This document shows, piece by piece, positions 1-8,109 of a stretch of 64,000 nt of DNA. This DNA is from Melieria omissa. Lineage: Eukaryota; Arthropoda; Insecta; Diptera; Ulidiidae. Made by a program: the position numbers and the translations under genes. Under the pieces are notes generated by a model. It made no database searches, was not told the origin of the DNA, and was given only the letters and a program-made list of their open reading frames with translations. How positions within the stretch are numbered: the stretch's first letter is position 1; each line of letters opens with the position of its first letter. The stretch lies in contig CAXARI010000032.1 in the NCBI GenBank assembly GCA_963971225.1, forward strand, positions 372,001-436,000, given 5' to 3'.

Positions 1-96
1 TGAGCCTGTATCCACTAGTGCTAGGTACTGTTCATTTTCTATTGTAACTGCTAAAAATATTTTACTTTGATCCGAGGCTAATTTGTAAAAAACGTA
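1..96 (-). CDS. pol: pol, N-terminal start of protease (partial, cut by window edge)
   Basis: This is the beginning of a retrotransposon pol reading frame, entered from gag by a -1 frameshift. The -1 frame opens after a stop just above position 96 and stays open to the window edge, overlapping the last 19 bases of gag. It ends at positions 1-12 with Asp-Thr-Gly-Ser, preceded by Leu-Val, which is the catalytic motif of retroviral-type aspartic proteases. The protease would cleave the Gag-Pol polyprotein. Only about 30 codons are visible, so reverse transcriptase, RNase H, integrase and any env lie outside the window. The frame is intact as far as it can be seen. The motif and overlap are read directly; the family assignment rests on them and on the adjoining gag. 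Confidence 0.85.
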
Positions 97-1031
97 TCAT
101 CAATTTCATTTGCGTCATTATTACTCATTGCATCTACTTCCATTAGCTCTGGTCTTTGTCTATTCTGCTGGCTTAAATTAGGTCTACTGTCATTTTGTCT
201 AAATTGCTGAGTTCTGTTATTTTGCCATTGGTTCGCGTTTGCATTAATATAATGAGCGGGAATGTTATTTGTTCTAGATTGGTTATTGACATTAGTCTGG
301 TTACTAGTAAAATGATTAGTATTTGTGCCTCTGTATTGATAAGAATTAGTGTTGGTTCTTTGTTGGTAATTTGTATAATTTTGATTACTTCTCCTACTAT
401 TGTTATCATTCGTTTTTAAAATCATATTTAAATTTAAATTGCTGTGGTCTTGGCCAATAAACTTGCGGATTTCTTTTCTAATTTCTGTTAAATTATAAAT
501 ATTCATTATAGTATATGACAATGTGCCTGCCACTAGTTCTTTTATCCTCTGCACGAGCATTCCACTAAATATGTCCAGCACTGTTTTTGTCTCTTTGTAA
601 GCCACATATTCTGTAATTTCCTCTACAATTTCTCGAATCTTATTATCTAGATCCTCTATGCTACTCACTCTAAGAGAGTTTATTCTCCTCGATATCTTCA
701 TCTGGTCCTTCCTGGGCCGATAGTGGTCCATTAGCCTTTCCTTGCATCTTTCCCACGATGTTGGCGGATTCATATTTAGCAGATTCTTCGGCTTTCCCAC
801 GATTTTGAGGTTGTATATTGTGTTGAAGGCCTCCTGCTCCTCTCCGGGATAATCCAATAGGGCTCTGCTGACGCTGTCAATGAATGACGGCAGCTGCCCT
901 GGTTCCCCCTCGAATGCTGGCAAGTATCGCAATTCCTTCTCCAGTCTCGTTCGGGCCGAAGTCCGCTGTTGTTGCTGTTGTTGGCTAAGTATGTTTGTTA
1001 GCGCAACTAAACACTGCTCCACGGTACTCAT
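78..1031 (-). CDS. gag: Gag of a Ty3/gypsy (errantivirus-like) LTR retrotransposon
   Basis: A complete 317-residue Gag, the structural protein that packages element RNA in cytoplasmic particles. Residues 17-22 are a glutamine run. Residues about 35-200 form a charged, mostly helical block with features typical of insect gypsy/17.6/297 Gag: an F-E-G-E-P stretch near residue 40, N-P-P-x-x-W near 89, and R-P-R-K-D-Q near 105. Residues about 205-300 are very rich in Asn, Gln, Thr and Arg and contain no cysteine. There is therefore no CCHC zinc knuckle, as in insect errantiviruses, and RNA binding presumably uses the basic Asn/Gln/Arg tail. The chosen ATG is followed downstream by the protease in the -1 frame. 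No stop or frameshift breaks the gene. Truncated copies in the array keep only its first 26 codons. Assignment to errantivirus-like rather than another gypsy clade is probable, not proven. Confidence 0.88.
   Translation of the reverse strand: MSTVEQCLVALTNILSQQQQQQRTSARTRLEKELRYLPAFEGEPGQLPSFIDSVSRALLDYPGEEQEAFNTIYNLKIVGKPKNLLNMNPPTSWERCKERLMDHYRPRKDQMKISRRINSLRVSSIEDLDNKIREIVEEITEYVAYKETKTVLDIFSGMLVQRIKELVAGTLSYTIMNIYNLTEIRKEIRKFIGQDHSNLNLNMILKTNDNNSRRSNQNYTNYQQRTNTNSYQYRGTNTNHFTSNQTNVNNQSRTNNIPAHYINANANQWQNNRTQQFRQNDSRPNLSQQNRQRPELMEVDAMSNNDANEIDDTFFTN
81..96 (-). promoter_or_regulatory. probable -1 ribosomal frameshift site between gag and pol
   Basis: The gag and protease frames share only about 19 bases, between a stop in the pol frame above position 96 and the gag stop at 78-80. 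Any -1 shift must happen here. The window contains a run of six T on the coding strand (87-92) read as two Phe codons in the gag frame, a plausible slippery stretch. No downstream pseudoknot was assessed. Confidence 0.6.
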
Positions 1032-1310
1032 TTCTGCTTCTATATTTCGACTCCTATCGAAATCTCTATTCCTTCTGGTCCTTTCAATTGTGGTGTCTTT
1101 TTTGGAATGGTTTCTTCTTTTGGAGTTGTTTCTTCTTTTGGAGTTGTTTCTTCTTTTGGAGTTGTTTCTTCGTTGCGGGGTAAATTTGTCGTCCTGCAGC
1201 TGTGTTCCTCTCCTGTTTGTTGTTTACGGTTGAAGTCGTCTCTTCACTGCAATTTTCTTTTCTTAAGCACATGTGTGTCTCTTCTTCCCGTTTTCGTTGT
1301 GGTTACGTTA
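1032..1310 (-). other. retrotransposon 5' leader between primer site and gag
   Basis: Untranslated leader of the minus-strand element, pyrimidine-rich on the plus strand and purine-rich in the RNA. It contains the 18-bp tandem repeats listed separately. Open frames seen here on either strand (for example a 62-residue Lys/Gln repeat peptide at 1084-1272) result from that repeat and are not considered genes. The truncated copies elsewhere carry the same leader with single-base differences, for example A instead of G at about 1107 and A instead of C at about 1271 in this copy. Confidence 0.7.
1111..1170 (-). repeat. 18-bp tandem repeat in retrotransposon leader (three copies plus a part)
   Basis: The unit TTTCTTCTTTTGGAGTTG (plus-strand reading) occurs at 1111-1128, 1129-1146 and 1147-1164, followed by a partial fourth copy and preceded by a degenerate one. 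All truncated copies in the HOR units keep three full repeats. Its function is unknown. Confidence 0.9.
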
Positions 1311-1323
1311 ACCGACTGCGCCA
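1311..1323 (-). other. primer binding site, serine-tRNA-like
   Basis: On the element's strand this reads TGGCGCAGTCGGT, nine bases after the proposed LTR end. It starts with TGG, as sites pairing with the CCA end of a tRNA do, and resembles the serine-tRNA-primed sites of 17.6/297-type insect elements. It would prime minus-strand DNA synthesis. The tRNA identity is from recall of the family. Confidence 0.7.
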
Positions 1324-1332
1324 CTTAAAAAA

Positions 1333-1573
1333 TGTTGAATCCGGACAAGTTGGATGGTGGAATAACACTGATTTTATTTCATTCACTTACTCTAAGCTCG
1401 AACGTTTGTCATTGCTGATCGAGCAAATCAAGCAATCGAGCAAACAATCCAGCTCATATTACATATCGAGTTAATGACATTGCAACTTAACTTAAAATAT
1501 GCTAGTTGTTGCTGCCTGTTTTTGTTGGATGTTTGGTTGGTCGTTGACTTCAAACTTGCTGACAGCTATAACA
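1333..1573 (-). repeat. 5' LTR of the retrotransposon (about 241 bp)
   Basis: Read on the minus strand the segment starts TGTTATAGC at 1573 and ends ATTCAACA at 1333, giving short TGTT...AACA inverted ends. An AATAAA polyadenylation-type signal lies at 1373-1378 (minus strand). Just upstream (higher coordinates) the sequence is satellite, inside a hAT-derived segment, at CACGTGTTGC. The outer junction has an ambiguous TGTG shared by both sides. The outer LTR end is provisional: no target duplication can be read because the other end of the element is missing. A 241-bp LTR is shorter than usual for errantiviruses. Confidence 0.65.
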
Positions 1574-1628
1574 CACGTGTTGCTTCGTTGCTATCACAAC
1601 AACGACTGATTGAAAGAATGCACCTCTG
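1574..1628 (-). mobile_element. hAT remnant cut by the LTR insertion
   Basis: This is the right-hand 55 bp of the hAT-type element of a satellite monomer, ending CACCTCTG and followed by its 8-bp target duplication ATCTATAT at 1629-1636. The retrotransposon LTR abuts it, so the retrotransposon entered a satellite monomer that already carried the hAT element. The same arrangement recurs at 4842, 8110, 11378, 14646, 17909 and 24365. Confidence 0.8.
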
Positions 1629-3002
1629 ATCTATATAACCAATCAAATGCTTATGGAACCTAAGTACGCACAATCACTTTAACCAAAATGGCGTCAAAAT
1701 TAAGCCAGAGTGACCACCTTTCACCAATTTGGTAAATAAAAAAAATATCCCACCGGCAGCATGATCGAAATTATGGCTGTTAAATCTCGACCCGTTAACG
1801 GATTTTAATAATATTATGCCTTATTATTTAGCTAGACTCGTATGCTTTATATAATGGTATCAATCATCCTTCTATACCCCAAGGTTCGAAAGCAAATCGA
1901 TTTGGAACGGTGACTTTGAAAAAATTGCTACTTGGGTGCAACCACTAAAATGCTTGTCAACACCAAATGCATAAGTGCATATTAATAATTGACCCCTTAA
2001 AATTTAGCCAGAGTCTTATGCTTTCTATATTGGTCCCTAACTTTTCATTATCCTTCAGGAATAATGAGCATATCGATGCGCAAGGATAACATTGAAAAAC
2101 TGCCTATTACAAAATACACGCTCACCACTAAAGTGCTTATAGATTCCAAACGGTATGGGCTACATTATAAAAAACCCCTTAAAATGTAGCTAGAGATTGC
2201 AGCTTTATCAAATTAAATCAATAATTTGACTACTATTCCGCAATCATGAACAGATCGATGCGCAAAAGTGAAATTAAATGACTGCCTACTGCAAAATCGA
2301 TAAAATGCTTGTAAAATATGATGATTCTAGGTTTATAGAAAAAATAATAACCTTAAAACCTAGCTGGAGTTTTGAGCTTTCATAAATGGGGTCAATCTTC
2401 TCGCTATCTCAGATAATGCAGGAGAATTTCGTTGTGGAAAAGTGATATCGACCACATGATACATCTATATCAGGGGTGCCCAAAATCTTCTTATGGAAAA
2501 GCAAAAACCAATACATGTAAAGTTGCCCAAAAAAAATGCAAACAAATTATTTAATTAATTGAATTAGTTGAAAGCACATTGTGCATTTCGCTTGACCCTT
2601 AAAATTATAAGTGAAAAAAATATAATGTTCCCATTTGACATTGCCGAAAGGCCAACCAATCGCCAACACAAAAACGCATACACACAAGAACTACAACAAC
2701 AAAAGCATCTAATTTTTTTTCATACATAGAATTTCTTGAGGCAACAAAACAAAAATCCGCGCAGCCCCCACACGTGTTGCTTCGTTGCTGTCACAACAAC
2801 GACTGATTGAAAGAATGCACCTCTGATCTACATAATCAATCAAATGCTTGTGGAACCTAAGTACGCACAATCACTTTAATCAAAATGGCGTCAAAATTAA
2901 GCCAGAGTGACCACCTTTCACCAATTTGGTAAATAAAAAAAATATCCCACCGCCAGCATGATCGAAATTATGGCTGTTAAATCTCGACCCGTTAACGGAT
3001 TT

Positions 3003-3179
3003 TAATAATATTATGCCTTATTATTTAGCTAGACTCGTATGCTTTCTATAATGGTATCAATCATCCTTCTATACCCCAAGGTTCGAAAGCAAATCGATTT
3101 GGAACGGTGACTTTGAAAAAATTGCTACTTGGGTGCAACCACTAAAATGCTTGTCAACACCAAATGCATAAGTGCATAT
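3003..3179. repeat. satellite subunit 1 (177 bp)
   Basis: Begins TAATAATATTATGCC. The second half, from AAATCGATTTGG at about 3091 through AACCACTAAAATGCTTGTC, aligns with the same register of subunits 2 and 4. Confidence 0.8.
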
Positions 3180-3362
3180 TAATAATTGACCCCTTAAAAT
3201 TTAGCCAGAGTCTTATGCTTTCTATATTGGTCCCTAACTTTTCATTATCCTTCAGGAATAATGAGCATATCGATGCGCAAGGATAACATTGAAAAACTGC
3301 CTATTACAAAATACACGCTCACCACTAAAGTGCTTATAGATTCCAAACGGTATGGGCTACAT
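3180..3362. repeat. satellite subunit 2 (183 bp)
   Basis: Begins TAATAATTGACCCCTTAAAA. It has TTAGCCAGAGTC early (compare TAGCTAGAG in subunit 3 and TAAGCCAGAG in subunit 5) and ATCGATGCGCAAG at 3269-3281, offset 89. Confidence 0.85.
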
Positions 3363-3542
3363 TAATAAAAAACTCCTTAAAATGTAGCTAGAGATCGCAG
3401 CTTTATCAAATTAAATCAATAATTTGATTACTATTCCGCAATCATGAACAGATCGATGCGCAAGAGTGACATTAAATGGCTGCTTACTGCAAAATCGATA
3501 AAATGCTTGTAAAATATGATGATTCTAGGTTTATAGAAAAAA
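3363..3542. repeat. satellite subunit 3 (180 bp)
   Basis: Begins TAATAAAAAACTCCTTAAAA and has ATCGATGCGCAAG at 3452-3464, again offset 89. The following ACATTAAATGGCTGC matches ACATTGAAAAACTGC of subunit 2, so the register is unambiguous. Confidence 0.85.
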
Positions 3543-3668
3543 TAATAACCTTAAAACCTAGCTGGAGTTTTGAGCTTTCATAAATGGGGTCAATCTTCTC
3601 GCTATCTCAAATAATGCAGGAGAATTTCGTTGTGGAAAAGTGATATCGACCACATGATACATCTATAT

Positions 3669-4006
3669 TAGGGGTGCCCAAAATATTCTTATGGAAAAGC
3701 AAAAACCAATACATGTAAAGTTGCCCAAAAATATGCAAACAAATTATTTAATTAATTGAATTAGTTGAAAGCACATTGTGCATTTCGCTTGACCCTTAAA
3801 ATTATAAGTGACAAAAATATAATGTTCCCATTTGTCATTGCCGAAAGGCCAACCAATCGCCAAAACAAAAACTACAACAACAAAAGCATCTAATTTTTTT
3901 TCATACATAGAATTTCTTGAGGCAACAAAACAAAAATCCGCGCAGCCCCCACACGTGTTGCTTCGTTGCTGTCACAACAACGACGGATTGAAAGAATGCA
4001 CCTCTG
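3669..4006 (-). mobile_element. hAT-type non-autonomous element, present in every full monomer
   Basis: A 338-bp segment flanked by the 8-bp direct repeat ATCTATAT (3661-3668 and 4007-4014), the target length of hAT transposons. The ends are CAGGGGTGC (first base T in this copy, C in most) and, on the opposite strand from the right, CAGAGGTGC: short inverted ends of hAT type. It lacks a transposase and keeps only a BED-finger-like stretch on the minus strand. Other copies in the HOR units are 2471-2825, 5739-6093, 6937-7274, 9007-9361, 10205-10542, 12275-12629, 13473-13810, 15543-15897 and 16741-17073. Two length forms differ by 16 bp near the middle (CACAAAAACGCATACACACA present or absent). 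All copies sit at the same satellite position, so they spread with the satellite and not by repeated transposition. Confidence 0.87.
3775..3858 (-). pseudogene. BED zinc-finger-like remnant inside the hAT element
   Basis: On the minus strand the hAT segment encodes, in most copies, a peptide with Trp-Glu-His-Tyr, about ten residues, then Ala-Lys-Cys-Thr-Met-Cys. This is the first half of a BED finger: an aromatic N-terminal motif followed by Cys-x2-Cys. BED fingers are the DNA-binding N-termini of hAT transposases. The frame stops about ten residues after the second Cys, before the His pair that would complete the finger, so no functional domain is present. The best open copies are at 42993-43223, 46543-46773 and 56295-56525 (76-residue frames). 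The match is by eye on a short stretch. It gains weight because hAT-type ends and the 8-bp duplication were found independently. Confidence 0.45.
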
Positions 4007-4057
4007 ATCTATATAACCAATCAAATGCTTGTGCAACCTAAGTATGCACAATCACTT

Positions 4058-4183
4058 TAATCAAAATGGCGTCAAAATTAAGCCAGAGTGACCACCTTTC
4101 ACCAATTTGGTAAATAAAAAAAATATCCCACCGCCAGCATGATCGAAATTATGGCTGTTAAATCTCGACCCGTTAACGGATTT
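4058..4183. repeat. satellite subunit 5 (126 bp, truncated)
   Basis: Begins TAATCAAAATGGCGTCAAAA with TTAAGCCAGAGTG, aligning with the start of subunit 2, and has GATCGAAATTATGGCTG near the ATCGAT register. It lacks about the last 50 bp of a full subunit and ends GTTAACGGATTTT, joining the next monomer. Confidence 0.7.
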
Positions 4184-4220
4184 TAATAATATTATGCCTT
4201 ATTATTTAGCTAGTCCGCTA

Positions 4221-4841
4221 GGGCCGAAGTCCGCTGTTGTTGCTGTTGTTGGCTAAGTATGTTTGTTAGCGCAACTAAACACTGCTCCACGGTACTCATT
4301 TCTGCTTCTATATTTCGACTCCTATCGAAATCTCTATTCCTTCTGGTCCTTTCAATTGTGGTGTCTTTTTTGGAGTGGTTTCTTCTTTTGGAGTTGTTTC
4401 TTCTTTTGGAGTTGTTTCTTCTTTTGGAGTTGTTTCTTCGTTGCGGGGTAAATTTGTCGTCCTGCAGCTGTGTTCCTCTCCTGTTTGTTGTTTACGGTTG
4501 AAGTCGTCTCTTCACTGCAATTTTCTTTTCTTAAGCACCTGTGTGTCTCTTCTTCCCGTTTTCGTTGTGGTTACGTTAACCGACTGCGCCACTTAAAAAA
4601 TGTTGAATCCGGACAAGTTGGATGGTGGAATAACACTGATTTTATTTCATTCACTTACTCTAAGCTCGAACGTTTGTCATTGCTGATCGAGCAAATCAAG
4701 CAATCGAGCAAACAATCCAGCTCATATTACATATCGAGTTAATGACATTGCAACTTAACTTAAAATATGCTAGTTGTTGCTGCCTGTTTTTGTTGGATGT
4801 TTGGTTGGTCGTTGACTTCAAACTTGCTGACAGCTATAACA
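4221..4841 (-). mobile_element. truncated LTR retrotransposon fragment, copy 1
   Basis: This 621-bp fragment holds the first 26 gag codons (4221-4299), leader with 18-bp repeats, primer site and the LTR (4601-4841). The break is 953 in the longer copy at the window start. The left join to satellite runs TTAGCTAG, then TCCGCTA (4214-4220, in neither parent), then GGGCCGAAG. At this site about 910 bp of the monomer and the rest of the retrotransposon are missing. It cannot encode Gag. Confidence 0.92.
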
Positions 4842-7800
4842 CACGTGTTGCTTCGTTGCTATCACAACAACGACTGATTGAAAGAATGCACCTCTGATCT
4901 ATATAACCAATCAAATGCTTATGGAACCTAAGTACGCACAATCACTTTAACCAAAATGGCGTCAAAATTAAGCCAGAGTGACCACCTTTCACCAATTTGG
5001 TAAATAAAAAAAATATCCCACCGGCAGCATGATCGAAATTATGGCTGTTAAATCTCGACCCGTTAACGGATTTTAATAATATTATGCCTTATTATTTAGC
5101 TAGACTCGTATGCTTTATATAATGGTATCAATCATCCTTCTATACCCCAAGGTTCGAAAGCAAATCGATTTGGAACGGTGACTTTGAAAAAATTGCTACT
5201 TGGGTGCAACCACTAAAATGCTTGTCAACACCAAATGCATAAGTGCATATTAATAATTGACCCCTTAAAATTTAGCCAGAGTCTTATGCTTTCTATATTG
5301 GTCCCTAACTTTTCATTATCCTTCAGGAATAATGAGCATATCGATGCGCAAGGATAACATTGAAAAACTGCCTATTACAAAATACACGCTCACCACTAAA
5401 GTGCTTATAGATTCCAAACGGTATGGGCTACATTATAAAAAACCCCTTAAAATGTAGCTAGAGATTGCAGCTTTATCAAATTAAATCAATAATTTGACTA
5501 CTATTCCGCAATCATGAACAGATCGATGCGCAAAAGTGAAATTAAATGACTGCCTACTGCAAAATCGATAAAATGCTTGTAAAATATGATGATTCTAGGT
5601 TTATAGAAAAAATAATAACCTTAAAACCTAGCTGGAGTTTTGAGCTTTCATAAATGGGGTCAATCTTCTCGCTATCTCAGATAATGCAGGAGAATTTCGT
5701 TGTGGAAAAGTGATATCGACCACATGATACATCTATATCAGGGGTGCCCAAAATCTTCTTATGGAAAAGCAAAAACCAATACATGTAAAGTTGCCCAAAA
5801 AAAATGCAAACAAATTATTTAATTAATTGAATTAGTTGAAAGCACATTGTGCATTTCGCTTGACCCTTAAAATTATAAGTGAAAAAAATATAATGTTCCC
5901 ATTTGACATTGCCGAAAGGCCAACCAATCGCCAACACAAAAACGCATACACACAAGAACTACAACAACAAAAGCATCTAATTTTTTTTCATACATAGAAT
6001 TTCTTGAGGCAACAAAACAAAAATCCGCGCAGCCCCCACACGTGTTGCTTCGTTGCTGTCACAACAACGACTGATTGAAAGAATGCACCTCTGATCTACA
6101 TAATCAATCAAATGCTTGTGGAACCTAAGTACGCACAATCACTTTAATCAAAATGGCGTCAAAATTAAGCCAGAGTGACCACCTTTCACCAATTTGGTAA
6201 ATAAAAAAAATATCCCACCGCCAGCATGATCGAAATTATGGCTGTTAAATCTCGACCCGTTAACGGATTTTAATAATATTATGCCTTATTATTTAGCTAG
6301 ACTCGTATGCTTTCTATAATGGTATCAATCATCCTTCTATACCCCAAGGTTCGAAAGCAAATCGATTTGGAACGGTGACTTTGAAAAAATTGCTACTTGG
6401 GTGCAACCACTAAAATGCTTGTCAACACCAAATGCATAAGTGCATATTAATAATTGACCCCTTAAAATTTAGCCAGAGTCTTATGCTTTCTATATTGGTC
6501 CCTAACTTTTCATTATCCTTCAGGAATAATGAGCATATCGATGCGCAAGGATAACATTGAAAAACTGCCTATTACAAAATACACGCTCACCACTAAAGTG
6601 CTTATAGATTCCAAACGGTATGGGCTACATTAATAAAAAACTCCTTAAAATGTAGCTAGAGATCGCAGCTTTATCAAATTAAATCAATAATTTGATTACT
6701 ATTCCGCAATCATGAACAGATCGATGCGCAAGAGTGACATTAAATGGCTGCTTACTGCAAAATCGATAAAATGCTTGTAAAATATGATGATTCTAGGTTT
6801 ATAGAAAAAATAATAACCTTAAAACCTAGCTGGAGTTTTGAGCTTTCATAAATGGGGTCAATCTTCTCGCTATCTCAAATAATGCAGGAGAATTTCGTTG
6901 TGGAAAAGTGATATCGACCACATGATACATCTATATTAGGGGTGCCCAAAATATTCTTATGGAAAAGCAAAAACCAATACATGTAAAGTTGCCCAAAAAT
7001 ATGCAAACAAATTATTTAATTAATTGAATTAGTTGAAAGCACATTGTGCATTTCGCTTGACCCTTAAAATTATAAGTGACAAAAATATAATGTTCCCATT
7101 TGTCATTGCCGAAAGGCCAACCAATCGCCAAAACAAAAACTACAACAACAAAAGCATCTAATTTTTTTTCATACATAGAATTTCTTGAGGCAACAAAACA
7201 AAAATCCGCGCAGCCCCCACACGTGTTGCTTCGTTGCTGTCACAACAACGACGGATTGAAAGAATGCACCTCTGATCTATATAACCAATCAAATGCTTGT
7301 GCAACCTAAGTATGCACAATCACTTTAATCAAAATGGCGTCAAAATTAAGCCAGAGTGACCACCTTTCACCAATTTGGTAAATAAAAAAAATATCCCACC
7401 GCCAGCATGATCGAAATTATGGCTGTTAAATCTCGACCCGTTAACGGATTTTAATAATATTATGCCTTATTATTTAGCTAGTCCGCTAGGGCCGAAGTCC
7501 GCTGTTGTTGCTGTTGTTGGCTAAGTATGTTTGTTAGCGCAACTAAACACTGCTCCACGGTACTCATTTCTGCTTCTATATTTCGACTCCTATCGAAATC
7601 TCTATTCCTTCTGGTCCTTTCAATTGTGGTGTCTTTTTTGGAGTGGTTTCTTCTTTTGGAGTTGTTTCTTCTTTTGGAGTTGTTTCTTCTTTTGGAGTTG
7701 TTTCTTCGTTGCGGGGTAAATTTGTCGTCCTGCAGCTGTGTTCCTCTCCTGTTTGTTGTTTACGGTTGAAGTCGTCTCTTCACTGCAATTTTCTTTTCTT

Positions 7801-8109
7801 AAGCACCTGTGTGTCTCTTCTTCCCGTTTTCGTTGTGGTTACGTTAACCGACTGCGCCACTTAAAAAATGTTGAATCCGGACAAGTTGGATGGTGGAATA
7901 ACACTGATTTTATTTCATTCACTTACTCTAAGCTCGAACGTTTGTCATTGCTGATCGAGCAAATCAAGCAATCGAGCAAACAATCCAGCTCATATTACAT
8001 ATCGAGTTAATGACATTGCAACTTAACTTAAAATATGCTAGTTGTTGCTGCCTGTTTTTGTTGGATGTTTGGTTGGTCGTTGACTTCAAACTTGCTGACA
8101 GCTATAACA
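4842..8109. repeat. 3268-bp higher-order repeat, unit 2
   Basis: Same organisation as unit 1; whole monomers start at 5074 and 6271, partial third at 7452. I saw no differences from unit 1 outside the retrotransposon part in the stretches compared. Confidence 0.93.
7489..8109 (-). mobile_element. truncated LTR retrotransposon fragment, copy 2
   Basis: Same 621-bp fragment and same junction filler as copy 1; LTR at 7869-8109. Confidence 0.92.

Larger units (their letters stand above)
3543..4057. repeat. satellite subunit 4, split by a hAT insertion
   Basis: The left part is 3543-3668 and the right part is 4015-4057. The left part ends in ATCTATAT (3661-3668), repeated directly at 4007-4014 after the inserted element. 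Without the element and one duplication the subunit is 169 bp. Its right part (AACCAATCAAATGCTTGTG...) then aligns with the end of subunit 1 (AACCACTAAAATGCTTGTC...). That restored alignment is independent support for the insertion boundaries. Confidence 0.88.
3003..4183. repeat. reference satellite monomer (1181 bp), type B
   Basis: I use this copy to describe the satellite. It starts at TAATAATATTATGCC and contains four diverged subunits of about 180 bp, a 338-bp hAT-type insertion inside the fourth, and a shortened fifth. ATCGAT occurs at the same register (offset 89-90) in subunits 1, 2 and 3, and in 2 and 3 it extends to ATCGATGCGCAAG. Roughly 45 whole or nearly whole monomers of this family fill the window. 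Lengths are typically 1173-1199 bp; longer or shorter ones are explained by insertions and deletions listed below. No credible host coding frame is present. Confidence 0.93.
1574..4841. repeat. 3268-bp higher-order repeat, unit 1
   Basis: The unit is a monomer tail (1574-1805), monomer A (1806-3002, 1197 bp), monomer B (3003-4183, 1181 bp), the first 30 bp of a third monomer (4184-4213), a 7-bp filler, and a 621-bp truncated LTR retrotransposon (4221-4841). Monomers A and B differ mainly by a 16-bp indel inside the hAT segment. B has T instead of C as first base of the hAT end (3669). Confidence 0.93.

Noticed and set aside
3079..3092. GGTTCGAAAGC in subunit 1 as a polymerase III B box
   Set aside because: Only the first half fits the B box, no A box lies at a suitable distance upstream, and there is no tRNA fold.
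3959..3975. Possible CENP-B box around GCTTCGTTGCTGTCAC in the monomer
   Set aside because: Only TTCGTTG fits; the required A and CGGG positions of the box are absent, and the site is in the hAT-derived part.
3952..4016. Promoter-like cluster: CACGTG, a near-palindrome CGTTG...CAACG and TATATAA
   Set aside because: TATATAA is formed by the hAT target duplication plus the following AA. The rest is hAT end sequence, so there is no need to invoke a promoter.
3832..4041. Recurrent 69- and 80-residue plus-strand frames in the monomers (also at 25360, 27604, 31903, 35676, 63522 and others)
   Set aside because: Their sequence is the translated hAT segment antisense to the BED-like stretch. Length varies with the 16-bp indel and they show no domain.
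4259..4742. Overlapping plus-strand frames of 62-90 residues in every retrotransposon fragment
   Set aside because: They are antisense to gag start, leader repeats and LTR; the Phe-rich repeats come from the 18-bp repeat.
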